A stretch of 64,000 nucleotides of DNA from Saccoglossus kowalevskii (GCF_000003605.2 NW_003156211.1:56838-120837); one strand, 5' to 3'; shown: positions 41,300-56,135, numbered from the stretch's first letter. Notes: generated by a model not told the origin, from the sequence alone. Numbers and translations: made by a program.

Positions 41300-43000
41300 C
41301 ACTGCATTTGCCAATACATGAATCACTGCTGTAGTCGCAGGACAAGGAAACTGTATTTGCCAATACATGAATCATTGCAGTAGTCGCAGGACAAGGACAC
41401 TGTATTTGCCAATACATGAATCACTGCAGTAGTCGCAGGACAAGGACACTGTATTTGCCAATACACGAATCACTGCAGTAGTCACAGGGCAAGGATACTG
41501 TATTTGCCAATACATGAATCACTGCTGTAGTCACAGGACAAGGACACTGCATTTGCCAATACATGAATCACTGCTGTAGTCACAGGACAAGGACACGGCA
41601 ATTGCCAATACATGAATCACTGCTCTAGTCGCAGGACAAGGACACTGCATTTGCCAATACATGAATCACTGCAGTAGTCACAGGACAAGGACACTGTAAT
41701 TGCCAATACATGAATCACTGCAGTAGTCGCAGGACAAGGACACTGCATTTGCCAATACATGAATCACTGCAGTAGTCACAGGACAAGGACACTCTATTTT
41801 CCAATACATGAATCACTGCAGTAGTCGCATCACAATGACACTGTATTTGCCAATACATGAATCACTGCAGTAGTCGCAGGACAAGGACACTGTATTTGCC
41901 AATACATGAATCACTGCTGTAGTCGCAGGACAGGGACACTGGTTGCCAACACATGAATCACTGCAGTAGTCACAGGACAAGGACACTGCATTTGCCAATA
42001 CATGAATCACTGCAGTAGTCACAGGACAAGGACACTGTATTTGCAAATATATGAATCACTGCTGTAGTCGCAGGACAAGGACACTGTATTTGCCAATACA
42101 TGAATCACTGCAGTAGTCGCAGGACAAGGACACTGTATTTGCCAATACATGAATCACTGCAGTAGTCACAGGAGAAGGACACTGTATTTGCCAATATATG
42201 AATCACTGCAGTAGTCGCAGGACAAGGACACTGTATTTGCCAATACATGAATCACTGCTGTAGTCGCAGGACAAGGACACTGTATTTGCCAATACATGAA
42301 TCACTGCTGTAGTCGCAGGACAAGGACACTATATTTGCCAATACATGAATCACTGCATTTGTCACAGGACAAGGACACTGCACTTGCTAATAAATGAATC
42401 ACTGCTGTAGTCACAGGGCAAGGACACTGCATTTGCCAATACATGAATCACTGCAGTAGTCGCAGAACAAGGACTCTGTATTTGCCAATACATGAATCAC
42501 TGCAGTAGTCGCAGGACAAGGAAACTGTATTTGCCAATACATAAATCACTGCTGTAGTCACAGGACAAGGACACTGCATTTGCCAATATATGAATCACTG
42601 CAGTAGTCGCAGGACAAGGAAACTGTATTTGCCAATACATGAATCATTGCAGTAGTCGCAGGACAAGGACACTGTATTTGCCAATACATGAATCACTGCA
42701 GTAGTCGCAGGACAAGGACACTGTATTTGCCAATACACGAATCACTGCAGTAGTCACAGGGCAAGGATACTGTATTTGCCAATACATGAATCACTGCTGT
42801 AGTCACAGGACAAGGACACTGCATTTGCCAATACATGAATCACTGCTGTAGTCACAGGACAAGGACACGGCAATTGCCAATACATGAATCACTGCTCTAG
42901 TCGCAGGACAAGGACACTGCATTTGCCAATACATGAATCACTGCAGTAGTCACAGGACAAGGACACTGCATTTGCCAATACATGAATCACTGCTGTAGTC
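41300..43000 (+). repeat. 26-monomer (1,272-bp) duplication with CTCTAGTCGC marker
   Basis: CACGGCAATTGCC followed by the rare CTGCTCTAGTCGC occurs at 41,623 and 42,895. The spacing of 1,272 equals 26 x 49 minus the two bases lost in one 47-bp monomer near 41,940. The intervening part (41,811-42,060) is a relative of the 5.18-kb block. Confidence 0.8.
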
Positions 43001-43149
43001 ACAGGACAAAGACACTGCATTTGCCAATACATGAATCACTGCAGTAGTCACAGGACAAGGACACTGTATTTCCCAATACATGAATCACTGCTGTAGTCAC
43101 AGGACAAGGACACTGTATTTGTCAATACACGAATCACTGCAGTAGTCAC

Positions 43150-46000
43150 AGGACAAGAACACTGCATTTGCCAATACATGAATCACTGCAGTAGTCACAG
43201 GACAAGGACACTGCATTTGCCAATACATGAATCACTGCAGTAGTCACAGGACAAGGACACTGTATTTGCAAATATATGAATCACTGCTGTAGTCGCAGGA
43301 CAAGGACACTGTATTTGCCAATACATGAATCACTGCAGTAGTCGCAGGACAAGGACACTGTATTTCCCAATACATGAATCACTGCAGTAGTCACAGGACA
43401 AGGACACTGTATTTGCCAATTTATGAATCACTGCTGTAGTCGTTGGACAAGGACACTATATTTGCCAATACATGAATCACTGCTGTTGTCACAGGACAAG
43501 GACACTGCATTTGCCAAAACATGAATCACTGCTGTAGTTGCCGGACAAGAACACTGTATTTGCCAATACATGAATCACTGCAGTAGTCGCAGGACAAGAA
43601 CACTGTATTTGCCAATACATGAATCACTGCAGTAGTCGCAGGACAAGAACACTGCATTTGCCAATACATGAATCACTGCTGTAGTCGCCTGACAAGAACA
43701 CTGTATTTGCCAATACATGAATCACTGCAGTAGTCGCAGGACAAGGACACTGTATTTGCCAATACATGAATCATTGCAGTAGTCGCAGGACAAGGACACT
43801 GCATTTGCCAATACATGAATCACTGCAGTAGTCGCAGGACAAGGACACTGTATTTGCCAATACACGAATCACTGCAGTAGTCACAGGGCAAGGATACTGT
43901 ATTTGCCAATACATGAATCACTGCTGTAGTCACATGACAAGGACACTGCATTTGCCAATACATGAATCACTGCAGTAGTCGCAGGACAAGGACACTGTAT
44001 TTGCCAATACACGAATCACTGCAGTAGTCACAGGGCAAGGATACTGTATTTGCCAATACATGAATCACTGCTGTAGTCACATGACAAGGACACTGCATTT
44101 GCCAATACATGAATCACTGCTGTAGTCACAGGACAAGGACACGGCAATTGCCAATACATGAATCACTGCTGTAGTCGCAGGACAAGGACACTGCATTTGC
44201 CAATACATGAATCACTGCAGTAGTCACAGGACATGGACACTGTATTTGCCAATACATGAATCACTGCAGTAGTCGCAGGACAAGGACACTGCATTTGCCA
44301 ATACATGAATCACTGCAGTAGTCGCAGGACAAGGACACTGTATTTGCCAATAAATGAATCACTGCTGTAGTCACAGGACAAGGACACTGTATTTGCCAAT
44401 ACATGAATCACTGCTGTAGTCACAGGACAAGGACACTGTATTTGCCAATACATGAATCACTGCTGTAGTCACAGGACAAGGACACTGCATTTGCCAATAC
44501 ATGAATCACTGCTGTAGTCACAGGACAAGGACACTGTATTTGCCAATACATGAATCACTGCAGTAGTGGCTAGACAATGACACTGTATTTGCCAATACAT
44601 GAATCACTGCTGTAGTCACAGGACAAGGACACTGGTTGCCAATACATGAATCACTGCAGTAGTCACAGGACAAGGACACTGCATTTGCCAATACATGAAT
44701 CACTGCAGTAGTCACAGGACAAGGACACTGTATTTGCAAATATATGAATCACTGCTGTAGTCGCAGGACAAGGACACTGTATTTGCCAATACATGAATCA
44801 CTGCAGTAGTCGCAGGACAAGGACACTGTATTTCCCAATACATGAATCACTGCAGTAGTCACAGGACAAGGACACTGTATTTGCCAATTCATGAATCACT
44901 GCTGTAGTCGTTGGACAAGGACACTATATTTGTCAATACATGAATCACTGCTGTTGTCACAGGACAAGGACACTGCATTTGCCAAAACATGAATCACTGC
45001 TGTAGTTGCCGGACAAGAACACTGTATTTGCCAATACATGAATCACTGCAGTAGTCGCAGGACAAGAACACTGTATTTGCCAATACATGAATCACTGCAG
45101 TAGTCGCAGGACAAGAACACTGCATTTGCCAATACATGAATCACTGCTGTAGTCGCCTGACAAGAACACTGTATTTGCCAATACATGAATCACTGCAGTA
45201 GTCGCAGGACAAGAACACTGTATTTGCCAATACATGAATCACTGCTGTAGTCACAGGACAAGGACACTGTATTTGCCAATACATGAATCACTGCTGTAGT
45301 CTCAGGACAAGGACACTGCATTTGCCAATACATGAATCACTGCTGTAGTCACAGGACAAGGACACTGCATTTGCCAATACATGAATCACTGCTGTAGTCG
45401 CAGGACAAGGACACTGGTTGCCAATACATGAATCACTGCAGTAGTCACAGGACAAGGACACTGCATTTGCCAATACATGAATCACTGCAGTAGTCACAGG
45501 ACAAGGACACTGTATTTGCAAATATATGAATCACTGCTGTAGTCGCAGGACAAGGACACTGTATTTGCCAATACATGAATCACTGCAGTATTTCACAGGA
45601 CAAGAACACTGTATTTGCCAATATATGAATCACTGCTGTAGTCGTTGGACAAGGACACTATATTTGCCAATACATGAATCACGGCTGTTGTCACAGGACA
45701 AGGACACTGCATTTGCCAATACATGAATCACTGCTGTAGTCGCCGGACAAGAACACTGTATTTGCCAATACATGAATCACTGCAGTAGTCGCAGGACAAG
45801 GACACTGTATTTGCCAATACATGAATCACTGCAGTATTTCACAGGACAAGGACACTGTATTTGCCAATATATGAATCACTGCTGTAGTCGTTGGACAAGG
45901 ACACTATATTTACCACTACATGAATCACTGCTGTTGTCACAGGACAAGGACACTGCATTTGCCAATACATGAATCACTGCTGTAGTCGCCGGACAAGAAC
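43150..46000 (+). repeat. Expanded copy of 7.49-9.6 kb with a 30-monomer internal duplication
   Basis: GCAAATATATG with TATTTCCC, CGTTGG, GTTGCCGG and GTCGCCTG occurs from 43,263 and again from 44,731. The spacing is 1,468 bases, 30 monomers including one of 47 bp. Relative to 7.49-8.81 kb, this copy also has a 147-bp repeat of the GGGCAAGGATACTG, CACATGACAAGG phrase near 43.9-44.1 kb. It is two nested duplications on top of a 36-kb distant copy. Confidence 0.85.
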
Positions 46001-47214
46001 ACTGTATTTGCCAATACATGAATCACTGCTGTAGTCACAGGACAAGGACACTGCATTTGCCAATACATGAATCACTGCTGTAGTCACAGGACAAAGACAC
46101 TGCATTTGCCAATACATGAATCACTGCAGTAGTCACAGGACAAGGACACTGTATTTGCCAATACAAGAATCACTGCTGTAGTCACAGGATAAGGACACTG
46201 TATTTGCCAATACACGAATCACTGCTGTAGTCGCAGGACAAGGACACTGTATTTGCCAATACATGAATCACTGCAGTAGTCGCAGGACAAGGACACTGTA
46301 TTTGCCAATACATGAATCACTGCAGTAGTCACAGGACAAGGACACTGTATTTGCCAATACATGAATCACTACAGTAGACGTAGGACAAGGACACTGCATT
46401 TGCCAATACATGAATCACTGCAGTAGTCGCAGGACAAGGACACTGTATTTGCCAATACATGAATCACTGCAGTAGTCACAGGACAAGGACACTGTATTTG
46501 CCAATACATGAATCACTGCTGTAGTCACAGGACAAAGACACTGTATTTGCCAATACACGAATCACTGCTGTAGTCGCAGGACAAGGACACTGTATTTGCC
46601 AATACACGAATCACTGCAGTAGTTACAGGACAAGGACACTGTATTTGCCAATACATGAATCACTGCTGTAGTCACAGGACAAGGACACTGCATTTGCCAA
46701 TACATGAATCACTGCTGTAGTCGCCGGACAAGAACACTGCATTTGCCAATACATGAATCACTGCAGTATTCGCAGGACAAGGACACTGTATTTGCCAATA
46801 CATGAATCACTGCAGTAGTCGCAGGACAAGAACACTGTATTTGCCAATACATGAATCACTGCTGTAGTCACAGGACAAGGACACTGTATTTGCCAATACA
46901 TGAATCACTGCTGTAGTCACAGGACAAGGACACTGCATTTGCCAATACATGAATCACTGCTGTAGTCACAGGACAAAGACACTGCATTTGCCAATACATG
47001 AATCACTGCAGTAGTCACAGGGCAAGGACACTGCATTTGCCAATACATGAATCACTGCAGTAGTCGCTGGACAAGGACACTACATTTGCCAATACATGAA
47101 TCACTGCTGTAGTCGCAGGACAAGGACACTGCATTTGCCAATACATGAATCATTGCAGTAGTCGCAGGACAAGGACACTGTATTTGCCAATACACGAATC
47201 ACTGCAGTAGTCAC
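46001..47214 (+). repeat. Mixed satellite monomers without a clear long partner
   Basis: This region holds ordinary monomers with CACGAATC, AAAGACAC, GTCGCTGG and ACTACATTT variants. The phrases at about 46.97-47.15 kb resemble 21.92-22.07 and 26.33-26.46 kb. I saw no single long collinear match. Confidence 0.5.
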
Positions 47215-48800
47215 AGGACAAGGACACTGTATTTGCCAATACATGAATCACTGCTGTAGTCACAGGACAAAGACACTGCATTTGCCAATACATGAATCAC
47301 TGCTGTAGTCTCAGGACAAGAACACTGTATTTGCCAATACATGATTCACTGTTGTAGTCGCAGGACAAGGACACTGCATTTGCCAATACATGAATCACTG
47401 CAGTAGTCACAGGACAAGGACACTGTATTTGCCAATACACGAATCACTGCAGTAGTCACAGGACAAGGACACTGTATTTGCCAATACACGAATCACTGCA
47501 GTAGTCACAGGGCAAGGATACTGTATTTGCCAATACATGAATCACTGCTGTAGTCACAGGACAAGGACACTGCATTTGCCAATACATGAATCACTGCTGT
47601 AGTCACAGGACAAGGAAACGCCAATTGCCAATACATGAATCAATGCTGTAGTCGCAGGACAAGGACACTGCATTTGCCAATACATGAATCACTGCAGTAG
47701 TCACAGGACAAGGACACTGTATTTGCCAATACATAAATCACTGCAGTAGTCGCAGGACAAGGACACTGCATTTGCCAATACATGAATCACTGCAGTAGTC
47801 ACAGGACAAGGACACTATATTTGCCAATACATGAATCACTTCTGTAGTCACAGGACAAGGACACTGCATTTGCCAATACATGAATCACTGCTGTAGTCAC
47901 AGGACAAAGACACTGCATTTGCCAATACATGAATCACTGCAGTAGTCACAGGACAAGGACACTGTATTTGCCAATACATGAATCACTGCTGTAGTCACAG
48001 GACAAGGACACTGTATTTGCCAATACACGAATCACTGCAGTAGTCACAGGACAAGGACACTGCATTTGCCAATACATGAATCACTGCAGTAGTCACAGGA
48101 CAAGGACACTGCATTTGCCAATACATAAATAACTGCTGTAGTCACAGGACAAAGACATTGCATTTGCCAATACATGAATCACTGCAGTAGTCACAGGACA
48201 AGGACACTGTATTTGCCAATACATGAATCACTGCTGTAGTCACAGGACAAGGACACTGTATTTGCCAATACACGAATCACTGCTGTAGTCGCAGGACAAG
48301 GACACTGTATTTGCCAATACATGAATCACTGCAGTAGTCGCAGGACAAGGACACTGTATTTGCCAATACATGAATCATTGCAGTAGTCGCAGGACAAGGA
48401 CACTGCATTTGCCAATACATGAATCACTGCAGTAGTCGCAGGACAAGGACACTGTATTTGCCAATACACGAATCACTGCAGTAGTCACAGGGCAAGGATA
48501 CTGTATTTGCCAATACATGAATCACTGCTGTAGTCACAGGACAAGGACACTACATTTGCCAATACATGAACCACTGCTGTAGTCACAGGACAAGGACACG
48601 GCAATTGCCAATACTTGAATCACTGCTGTAGTCGCAGGACAAGGACACTGCATTTGCCAATACATGAATCACTGCAGTAGTCACAGGACAAGGACACTGT
48701 ATTTGCCAATACATGAATCACTGCAGTAGTCGCAGGACAAGGACACTGCATTTGCCAATACATGAATCACTACAGTAGTCGCAGGACAAGGACACTGCAT
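47215..48800 (+). repeat. Segment collinear with parts of 29-32 kb and 33.7-34.1 kb
   Basis: About 47,215-48,010 matches 31,050-31,850 (offset 16,164). About 48,050-48,430 matches 33,700-34,080 (offset 14,351). About 48,200-48,800 matches 29,440-30,040 (offset 18,761, shared AATACTTGAATC). Three pieces that are separate in the middle of the window are adjacent here. Confidence 0.75.
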
Positions 48801-49719
48801 TTGCCAATACATGAATCACTGCAGTAGTCACAGGACAAGGACACTGCATTTGCCAATACATGAATCACTGCAGTAGTCACAGGACAAGGACACTGTATTT
48901 GCCAATACATGAATCACTGCAGTAGTCGCAGGACAAGGACACTGCATTTGCCAATACATGAATCACTGCAGTAGTCGCAGGACAAGGACACTGTATTTGC
49001 CAATACATGAATCACTGCAGTAGTCACAGGACAAGGACACTGTATTTGCCAATACATGAATCACTGCTGTAGTCACAGGACAAGGACACGGCAATTGCCA
49101 ATACATGAATCACTGCTGTAGTCGCAGGACAAGGACACTGCATTTGCCAATACATGAATCATTGCAGTAGTCGCAGGACAAGGACACTGTATTTGCCAAT
49201 ACATGAATCACTGCAGTAGTCGCAGGACAAGGACACTGTATTTGCCAATACACGAATCACTACAGTAGTCACAGGACAAGGACACTGTATTTGCCAATAC
49301 ATGAATCACTGCTGTAGTCACAGGACAAGGACACAGCATTTGCCAATACATGAATCACTGCTGTAGTTACAGCACAAGGACACTGTATTTGCCAATACAT
49401 GAATCACTGCAGTAGTCGCAGGACAAGGACACTGTATTTGCCAATACACGAATCACTGCAGTAGTCACAGGACTAGGACACTGTATTTGCCAATACATGA
49501 ATCACTGCTGTAGTCACAGGACAAGGACACTGTATTTGCCAATACATGAATCACTGCTGTAGTCACAGGACAAAGACACTGCATTTGCCAATACATGAAT
49601 CACTGCAGTAGTCACAGGACAAGGACACTGTATTTGCCAATACATGAATCACTGCTGTAGTCACAGGACAAGGACACTGTATTTGCCCAATACACGAATC
49701 ACTGCAGTAGTCACAGGAC

Positions 49720-50680
49720 AAGGACACTGCATTTGCCAATACATGAATCACTGCAGTAGTCACAGGACAAGGACACTGTATTTGCAAATATATGAATCAC
49801 TGCTGTAGTCGCAGGACAAGGACACTGTATTTGCCAATACATGAATCACTGCAGTAGTCGCAGGACAAGGACACTGTATTTCCCAATACATGAATCACTG
49901 CAGTAGTCACAGGACAAGGACACTGTATTTGCCAATTCATGAATCACTGCTGTAGTCGTTGGACAAGGACACTATATTTGCCAATACATGAATCACAGCT
50001 GTTGTCACAGGACAAGGACACTGCATTTGCCAAAACATGAATCACTGCTGTAGTTGCCGGACAAGAACACTGTATTTGCCAATACATGAATCACTGCAGT
50101 AGTCGCAGGACAAGAACACTGTATTTGCCAATACATGAATCACTGCAGTAGTCGCAGGACAAGAACACTGCATTTGCCAATACATGAATCACTGCTGTAG
50201 TCGCCTGACAAGAACACTGTATTTGCCAATACATGAATCACTGCAGTAGTCGCAGGACAAGAACACTGTATTTGCCAATACATGAATCACTGCTGTAGTC
50301 ACAGGACAAGGACACTGTATTTGCCAATACATGAATCACTGCTGTAGTCTCAGGACAAGGACACTGCATTTGCCAATACATGAATCACTGCTGTAGTCAC
50401 AGGACAAGGACACTGCATTTGCCAATACATGAATCACTGCTGTAGTCGCAGGACAAGGACACTGGTTGCCAATACATGAATCACTGCAGTAGTCACAGGA
50501 CAAGGACACTGCATTTGCCAATACATGAATCACTGCAGTAGTCACAGGACAAGGACACTGTATTTGCAAATATATGAATCACTGCTGTAGTCGCAGGACA
50601 AGGACACTGTATTTGCCAATACATGAATCACTGCAGTATTTCACAGGACAAGAACACTGTATTTGCCAATATATGAATCA
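49720..50680 (+). repeat. Third copy of the 8.28-9.24 kb block
   Basis: It aligns at an offset of 41,438 to the 8-kb copy and 5,048 to the 44.7-kb copy. It shares GCCAATTCATG and the GTATTTCACAGGACAAGAAC form with the 44-45 kb copy rather than the 8-9 kb copy, so those two look most closely related. Confidence 0.8.
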
Positions 50681-51422
50681 CTGCTGTAGTCGCAGGACAA
50701 GGACACTGTATTTGCCAATACATGAATCACTGCAGTAGTCGCAGGACAAGGAAACTGTATTTGCCAATACATAAATCACTGCTGTAGTCACAGGACAAGG
50801 ACAGTGTATTTGCAAATATATGAATCACTGCTGTAGTCGCAGGACAAGGACACTGTATTTGCCAATACATGAATCACTGCAGTAGTCGCAGGACAAGGAA
50901 ACTGTATTTGCCAATACATAAATCACTGCTGTAGTCACAGGACAAGGACAGTGTATTTGCCAATACATGAATCACTGCAGTAGTCGCAGGAAAATGACAC
51001 TGTATTTGCCAATACATGAATCACTGCTGTAGTCACAGGACAAGGACACTGGTTGCCAATACATGAATCACTGCAGTAGTCACAGGACAAGGACACTGCA
51101 TTTGCCAATACATGAATCACTGCAGTAGTCACAGGACAAGGACACTGTATTTGCAAATATATGAATCACTGCTGTAGTCGCAGGACAAGGACACTGTATT
51201 TGCCAATACATGAATCACTGCAGTAGTCGCAGGACAAGGACACTGTATTTGCCAATACATGAATCACTGCAGTAGTCACAGGACAAGGACACTGTATTTG
51301 CCAATATATGAATCACTGCTGTAGTCGTTGGACAAGGACACTATATTTGCCAATACATGAATCACTGCTGTTGTCACAGGACTAGGACACTGCATTTGCC
51401 AATACATGAATCACTGCTGTAG

Positions 51423-52560
51423 TCGCCGGACAAGAACACTGTATTTGCCAATACATGAATCACTGAAGTAGTCACAGGACAAGGACACTGTATTTGCCAA
51501 TACATGAATCACTGCTGTAGTCGCAGGACCAGAACACTGTATTTGCCAATATATGAATCACTGCAGTAGTCACAGGTCAAGGACACTGTATTTGCCAATA
51601 CATGAATCACTGCAGTAGTCACAGGACAAGGACACTGTATTTGCCAATACATGAATCACTGCTGTAGTCACAGGACAAGGACACTGCATTTGCCAATACA
51701 TGAATTACTGCTGTAGTCACAGGACAAGAACACTATATTTGCCAATACATGAATCACTGCTGTTGTCACAGGACAAGGACACTGCATTTGCAAATACATG
51801 AATCACTGCTGTAGTCGCCGGACAAGAACACTGTATTTGCCAATACATGAATCACTGCAGTAGTCACAGGACAAGGACACTGTATTTGCCAATACATGAA
51901 TCACTGCTGTAGTCGCAGGACCAGAACACTGTATTTGCCAATATATGAATCACTGCAGTAGTCACAGGTCAAGGACACTGTATTTGCCAATACATGAATC
52001 ACTGCAGTAGTCACAGGGCAAGGACACTGTATTTGCCAATACATGAATCACTGCTGTAGTCACGGGACAAGGACACTGTATTTGCCAATACATGAATCAC
52101 TGCTGTAGTCGCAGGACAAGGACACTGTATTTGCCAATACATAAATCACTGCTGTAGTCGCAGGACAAGGACACTGTATTTGCCAATACATGAATCACTG
52201 CTGTAGTCACAGGACAAGGACACTGCATTTGCCAATACATGAATCACTGCTGTAGTCACAGGACAAGAACACTATATTTGCCAATACATGAATCACTGCT
52301 GTTGTCACAGGACAAGGACACTGCATTTGCCAATACATGAATCACTGCTGTAGTCGCCGGACAAGAACACTGTATTTGCCAATACATGAATCACTGCAGT
52401 AGTCACAGGACAAGGACACTGTATTTGCCAATACATGAATCACTGCTGTAGTCGCAGGACCAGAACACTGTATTTGCCAATATATGAATCACTGCAGTAG
52501 TCACAGGTCAAGGACACTGTATTTGCCAATACATGAATCACTGCAGTAGTCACAGGACAA
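51423..52560 (+). repeat. CGCCGG 19-monomer block, copy B
   Basis: CGCCGG monomers lie at 51,423, 51,815 and 52,354 (8 + 11 monomers). It shares the unusual CACTGAAGTAG, CATGAATTACTGC and CACAGGGCAAGG with the 58.6-kb copy at an offset of 7,199, so these two copies look most closely related. On its right GGGCAAGGATAC recurs five monomers apart (52,604 and 52,849). Confidence 0.85.
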
Positions 52561-53333
52561 GGACACTGTATTTGCCAATACATGAATCACTGCAGTAGTC
52601 ACAGGGCAAGGATACTGTATTTGCCAATAAATGAATCACTGCTGTAGTCACAGGACAAGGACACTGTATTTGCCAATACATGAATCACTGCTGTAGTCGC
52701 AGGACCAGAACACTGTATTTGCCAATATGTGAATCACTGCAGTAGTCACAGGTCAAGGACACTGTATTTGCCAATACATGAATCACTGCTGTAGTCACAG
52801 GACAAGGACACTGTATTTGCCAATACATGAATCACTGCAGTAGTCACAGGGCAAGGATACTGCATTTGCCAATAAATGAATCACTGCTGTAGTCACAGGA
52901 CAAGGACACTGCACTTGCCAATACATGAATCACTGCTGTAGTCACAGGACAAGGACACGGCAATTGCCAATACATGAATCACTGCTGTAGTCGCAGGACA
53001 AGGACACTGCATTTGCCAATACATGAATCACTGCAGTAGTCACAGGACATGGACACTGTATTTGCCAATACATGAATCACTGCAGTAGTCGCAGGACAAG
53101 GACACTGCATTTGCCAATACATGAATCACTGCAGTAGTCGCAGGACAAGGACACTGTATTTGCCAATAAATGAATCACTGCTGTAGTCACAGGACAAGGA
53201 CACTGTATTTGCCAATACATGAATCTCTGCTGTAGTCACAGGACAAGGACACTGTATTTGCCAATACATGAATCACTGCTGTAGTCACAGGACAAGGACA
53301 CTGCATTTGCCAATACATGAATCACTGCTGTAG

Positions 53334-54681
53334 TCACAGGACAAGGACACTGTATTTGCCAATACATGAATCACTGCAGTAGTCGCAGGACAATGACACT
53401 GTATTTGCCAATACATGAATCACTGCTGTAGTCACAGGACAAGGACACTGGTTGCCAAAACATGAATCACTGCAGTAGTCACAGGACAAGGACACTGCAT
53501 TTGCCAATACATGAATCACTGCAGTAGTCACAGGACAAGGACACTGTATTTGCAAATATATGCATCACTGCTGTAGTCGCAGGACAAGGACACTGTATTT
53601 GCCAATACATGAATCACTGCAGTAGTCGCAGGACAAGGACACTGTATTTGCCAATACATGAATCACTGCAGTAGTCACAGGACAAGGACACTGTATTTGC
53701 CAATATATGAATCAGTGCTGTAGTCGTTGGACAAGGACACTATATTTGCCAATACATGAATCACTGCTTTTGTCACAGGACAAGGACACTGCATTTGCCA
53801 ATACATGAATCACTGCAGTAATCGCAGGACAAGAACACTGTATTTGCCAATACATGAATCACTGCTGTAGTCGCCTGACAAGAACACTGTATTTGCCAAT
53901 ACATGAATCACTGCAGTAGTCGCAGGACAAGAACAATGTATTTGCCAATACATGAATCACTGCTGTAGTCACAGGACAAGGACACTGCATTTGCCAATAC
54001 ATGAATCACTGCTGTAGTCGCAGGACAAGGACACTGGTTGCCAATACATGAATCACTGCAGTAGTCACAGGACAAGGACACAGCATTTGCCAATACATTA
54101 ATCACTGCAGTAGTCACAGGACAAGGACACTGTATTTGCAAATATATGAATCACTGCTGTAGTCGCAGGACAAGGACACTGTATTTGCCAATACATGAAT
54201 CACTGCAGTATTTCACAGGACAAGGACACTGTATTTGCCAATACATGAATCACTGCAGTATTTCACAGGACAAGGACACAGCATTTGCCAATACATTAAT
54301 CACTGCAGTAGTCACAGGACAAGGACACTGTATTTGCAAATATATGAATCACTGCTGTAGTCGCAGGACAAGGACACTGTATTTGCCAATACATGAATCA
54401 CTGCAGTATTTCACAGGACAAGGACACTGCATTTGCCAATACATGAATCACTGCTGTAGTCACAGGACAAGGACACTGTATTTGCCAATACATGAATCAC
54501 TGCAGTAGTCGCAGGACAATGACACTGTATTTGCCAATACATGAATCACTGCTGTAGTCACAGGACAAGGACACTGGTTGCCAATACATGAATCACTGCA
54601 GTAGTCACAGGACAAGGACACTGCATTTGCCAATACATGAATCACTGCAGTAGTCACAGGACAAGGACACTGTATTTGCAA
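53334..54681 (+). repeat. Duplicated GGACAATGAC / GGTTGCC / GCAAATATATGCATC phrase with a 198-bp inner repeat
   Basis: The same five-monomer phrase lies at 53,334-53,555 and 54,460-54,681, 1,126 bases apart. Between them GACACAGCATTTGCC with CATTAATC recurs 198 bases apart (54,081 and 54,279). That equals four monomers, two of them of the 50-bp GTATTTCAC type. The inner repeat produces a run of three GTATTTCAC monomers. Confidence 0.75.
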
Positions 54682-55199
54682 ATATATGCATCACTGCTGT
54701 AGTCGCAGGACAAGGACACTGTATTTGCCAATACATGAATCACTGCAGTAGTCGTAGGACAAGGACACTGTATTTGCCAATACATGAATCACTGCAGTAG
54801 TCACAGGACAAGGACACTGTATTTGCCAATATATGAATCAGTGCTGTAGTCGTTGGACAAGGACACTATATTTGCCAATACATGAATCACTGCTGTTGTC
54901 ACAGGACAAGGACACTGCATTTGCCAATACATGAATCACTGCAGTAGTCGCAGGACAAGAACACTGTATTTGCCAATACATGAATCACTGCTGTAGTCGC
55001 CTGACAAGAACACTGTATTTGCCAATACATGAATCACTGCAGTAGTCGCAGGACAAGAACACTGTATTTGCCAATACATGAATCACTGCTGTAGTCACAG
55101 GACAAGGACACTGTATTTGCCAATACATGAATCACTGCTGTAGTCTCAGGACAAGGACACTGCATTTGCCAATACATGAATCACTGCTGTAGTCACAGG

Positions 55200-56135
55200 A
55201 CAAGGACACTGTATTTGCAAATATATGAATCACTGCTGTAGTCGCAGGACAAGGACACTGTAGTTGCCAATACATGAATTCACTGCAGTATTTCACAGGA
55301 CAAGGACACTTTTATTTGCAATATATGAATCACTGCTGTAGTCGTTGGACAAGGACACTATATTTGCCAATACATGAATCACTGCTGTTGTCACAGGACA
55401 AGGACACTGCATTTGCCAATACATGAATCACTGCTGTAGTCGCCGGACAAGAACACTGTATTTGCCAATACATGAATCACTGCAGTAGTCGCAGGACAAG
55501 GACACTGTATTTGCCAATACATGAATCACTGCAGTATTTCACAGGACAAGGACACTGTATTTGCCAATATATGAATCACTGCTGTAGTCGTTGGACAAGG
55601 ACACTATATTTGCCACTACATGAATCACTGCTGTTGTCACAGGACAAGGACACTGCATTTGCCAATACATGAATCACTGCTGTAGTCGCCGGACAAGAAC
55701 ACTGTATTTGCCAATACACGAATCACTGCAGTAGTCACAGGACAAGGACACTGTATTTGCCAATACATGAATCACTGCTGTAGTCGCAGGACCAGAACAC
55801 TGTATTTGCCAATATATGAATCACTGCAGTAGTCACAGGTCAAGGACACTGTATTTGCCAATACATGAATCACTGCAGTAGTCACAGGACAAGGACACTG
55901 TATTTGCCAATACATGAATCACTGCTGGAGTCACAGGACAAGGACACTGCATTTGCCAATACATGAATCACTGCTGTAGTCACAGGACAAGAACACTATA
56001 TTTGCCAATACATGAATCACTGCTGTTGTCACAGGACAAGGACACTGCATTTGCCAATACATGAATCACTGCTGTAGTCGCCGGACAGAACACTGTATTT
56101 GCCAATACATGAATCACTGCAGTAGTCACAGGACA
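55200..56135 (+). repeat. Copy of the 10.09-11.02 kb block
   Basis: It aligns at an offset of 45,110: GTATTTCAC, CGTTGG, GCCACTACATG, CACGAATC, GGACCAGAAC, CAGGTCAAGG, CTGCTGGAG (55,921) and ACTATATTT in the same order. Its left end carries three single-base changes in about 45 bases (GAATTCACTG, ACACTTTTATTTGC, TTTGCAATATATG), and GCCGGACAGAAC near 56,083 has lost one base. Confidence 0.8.
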
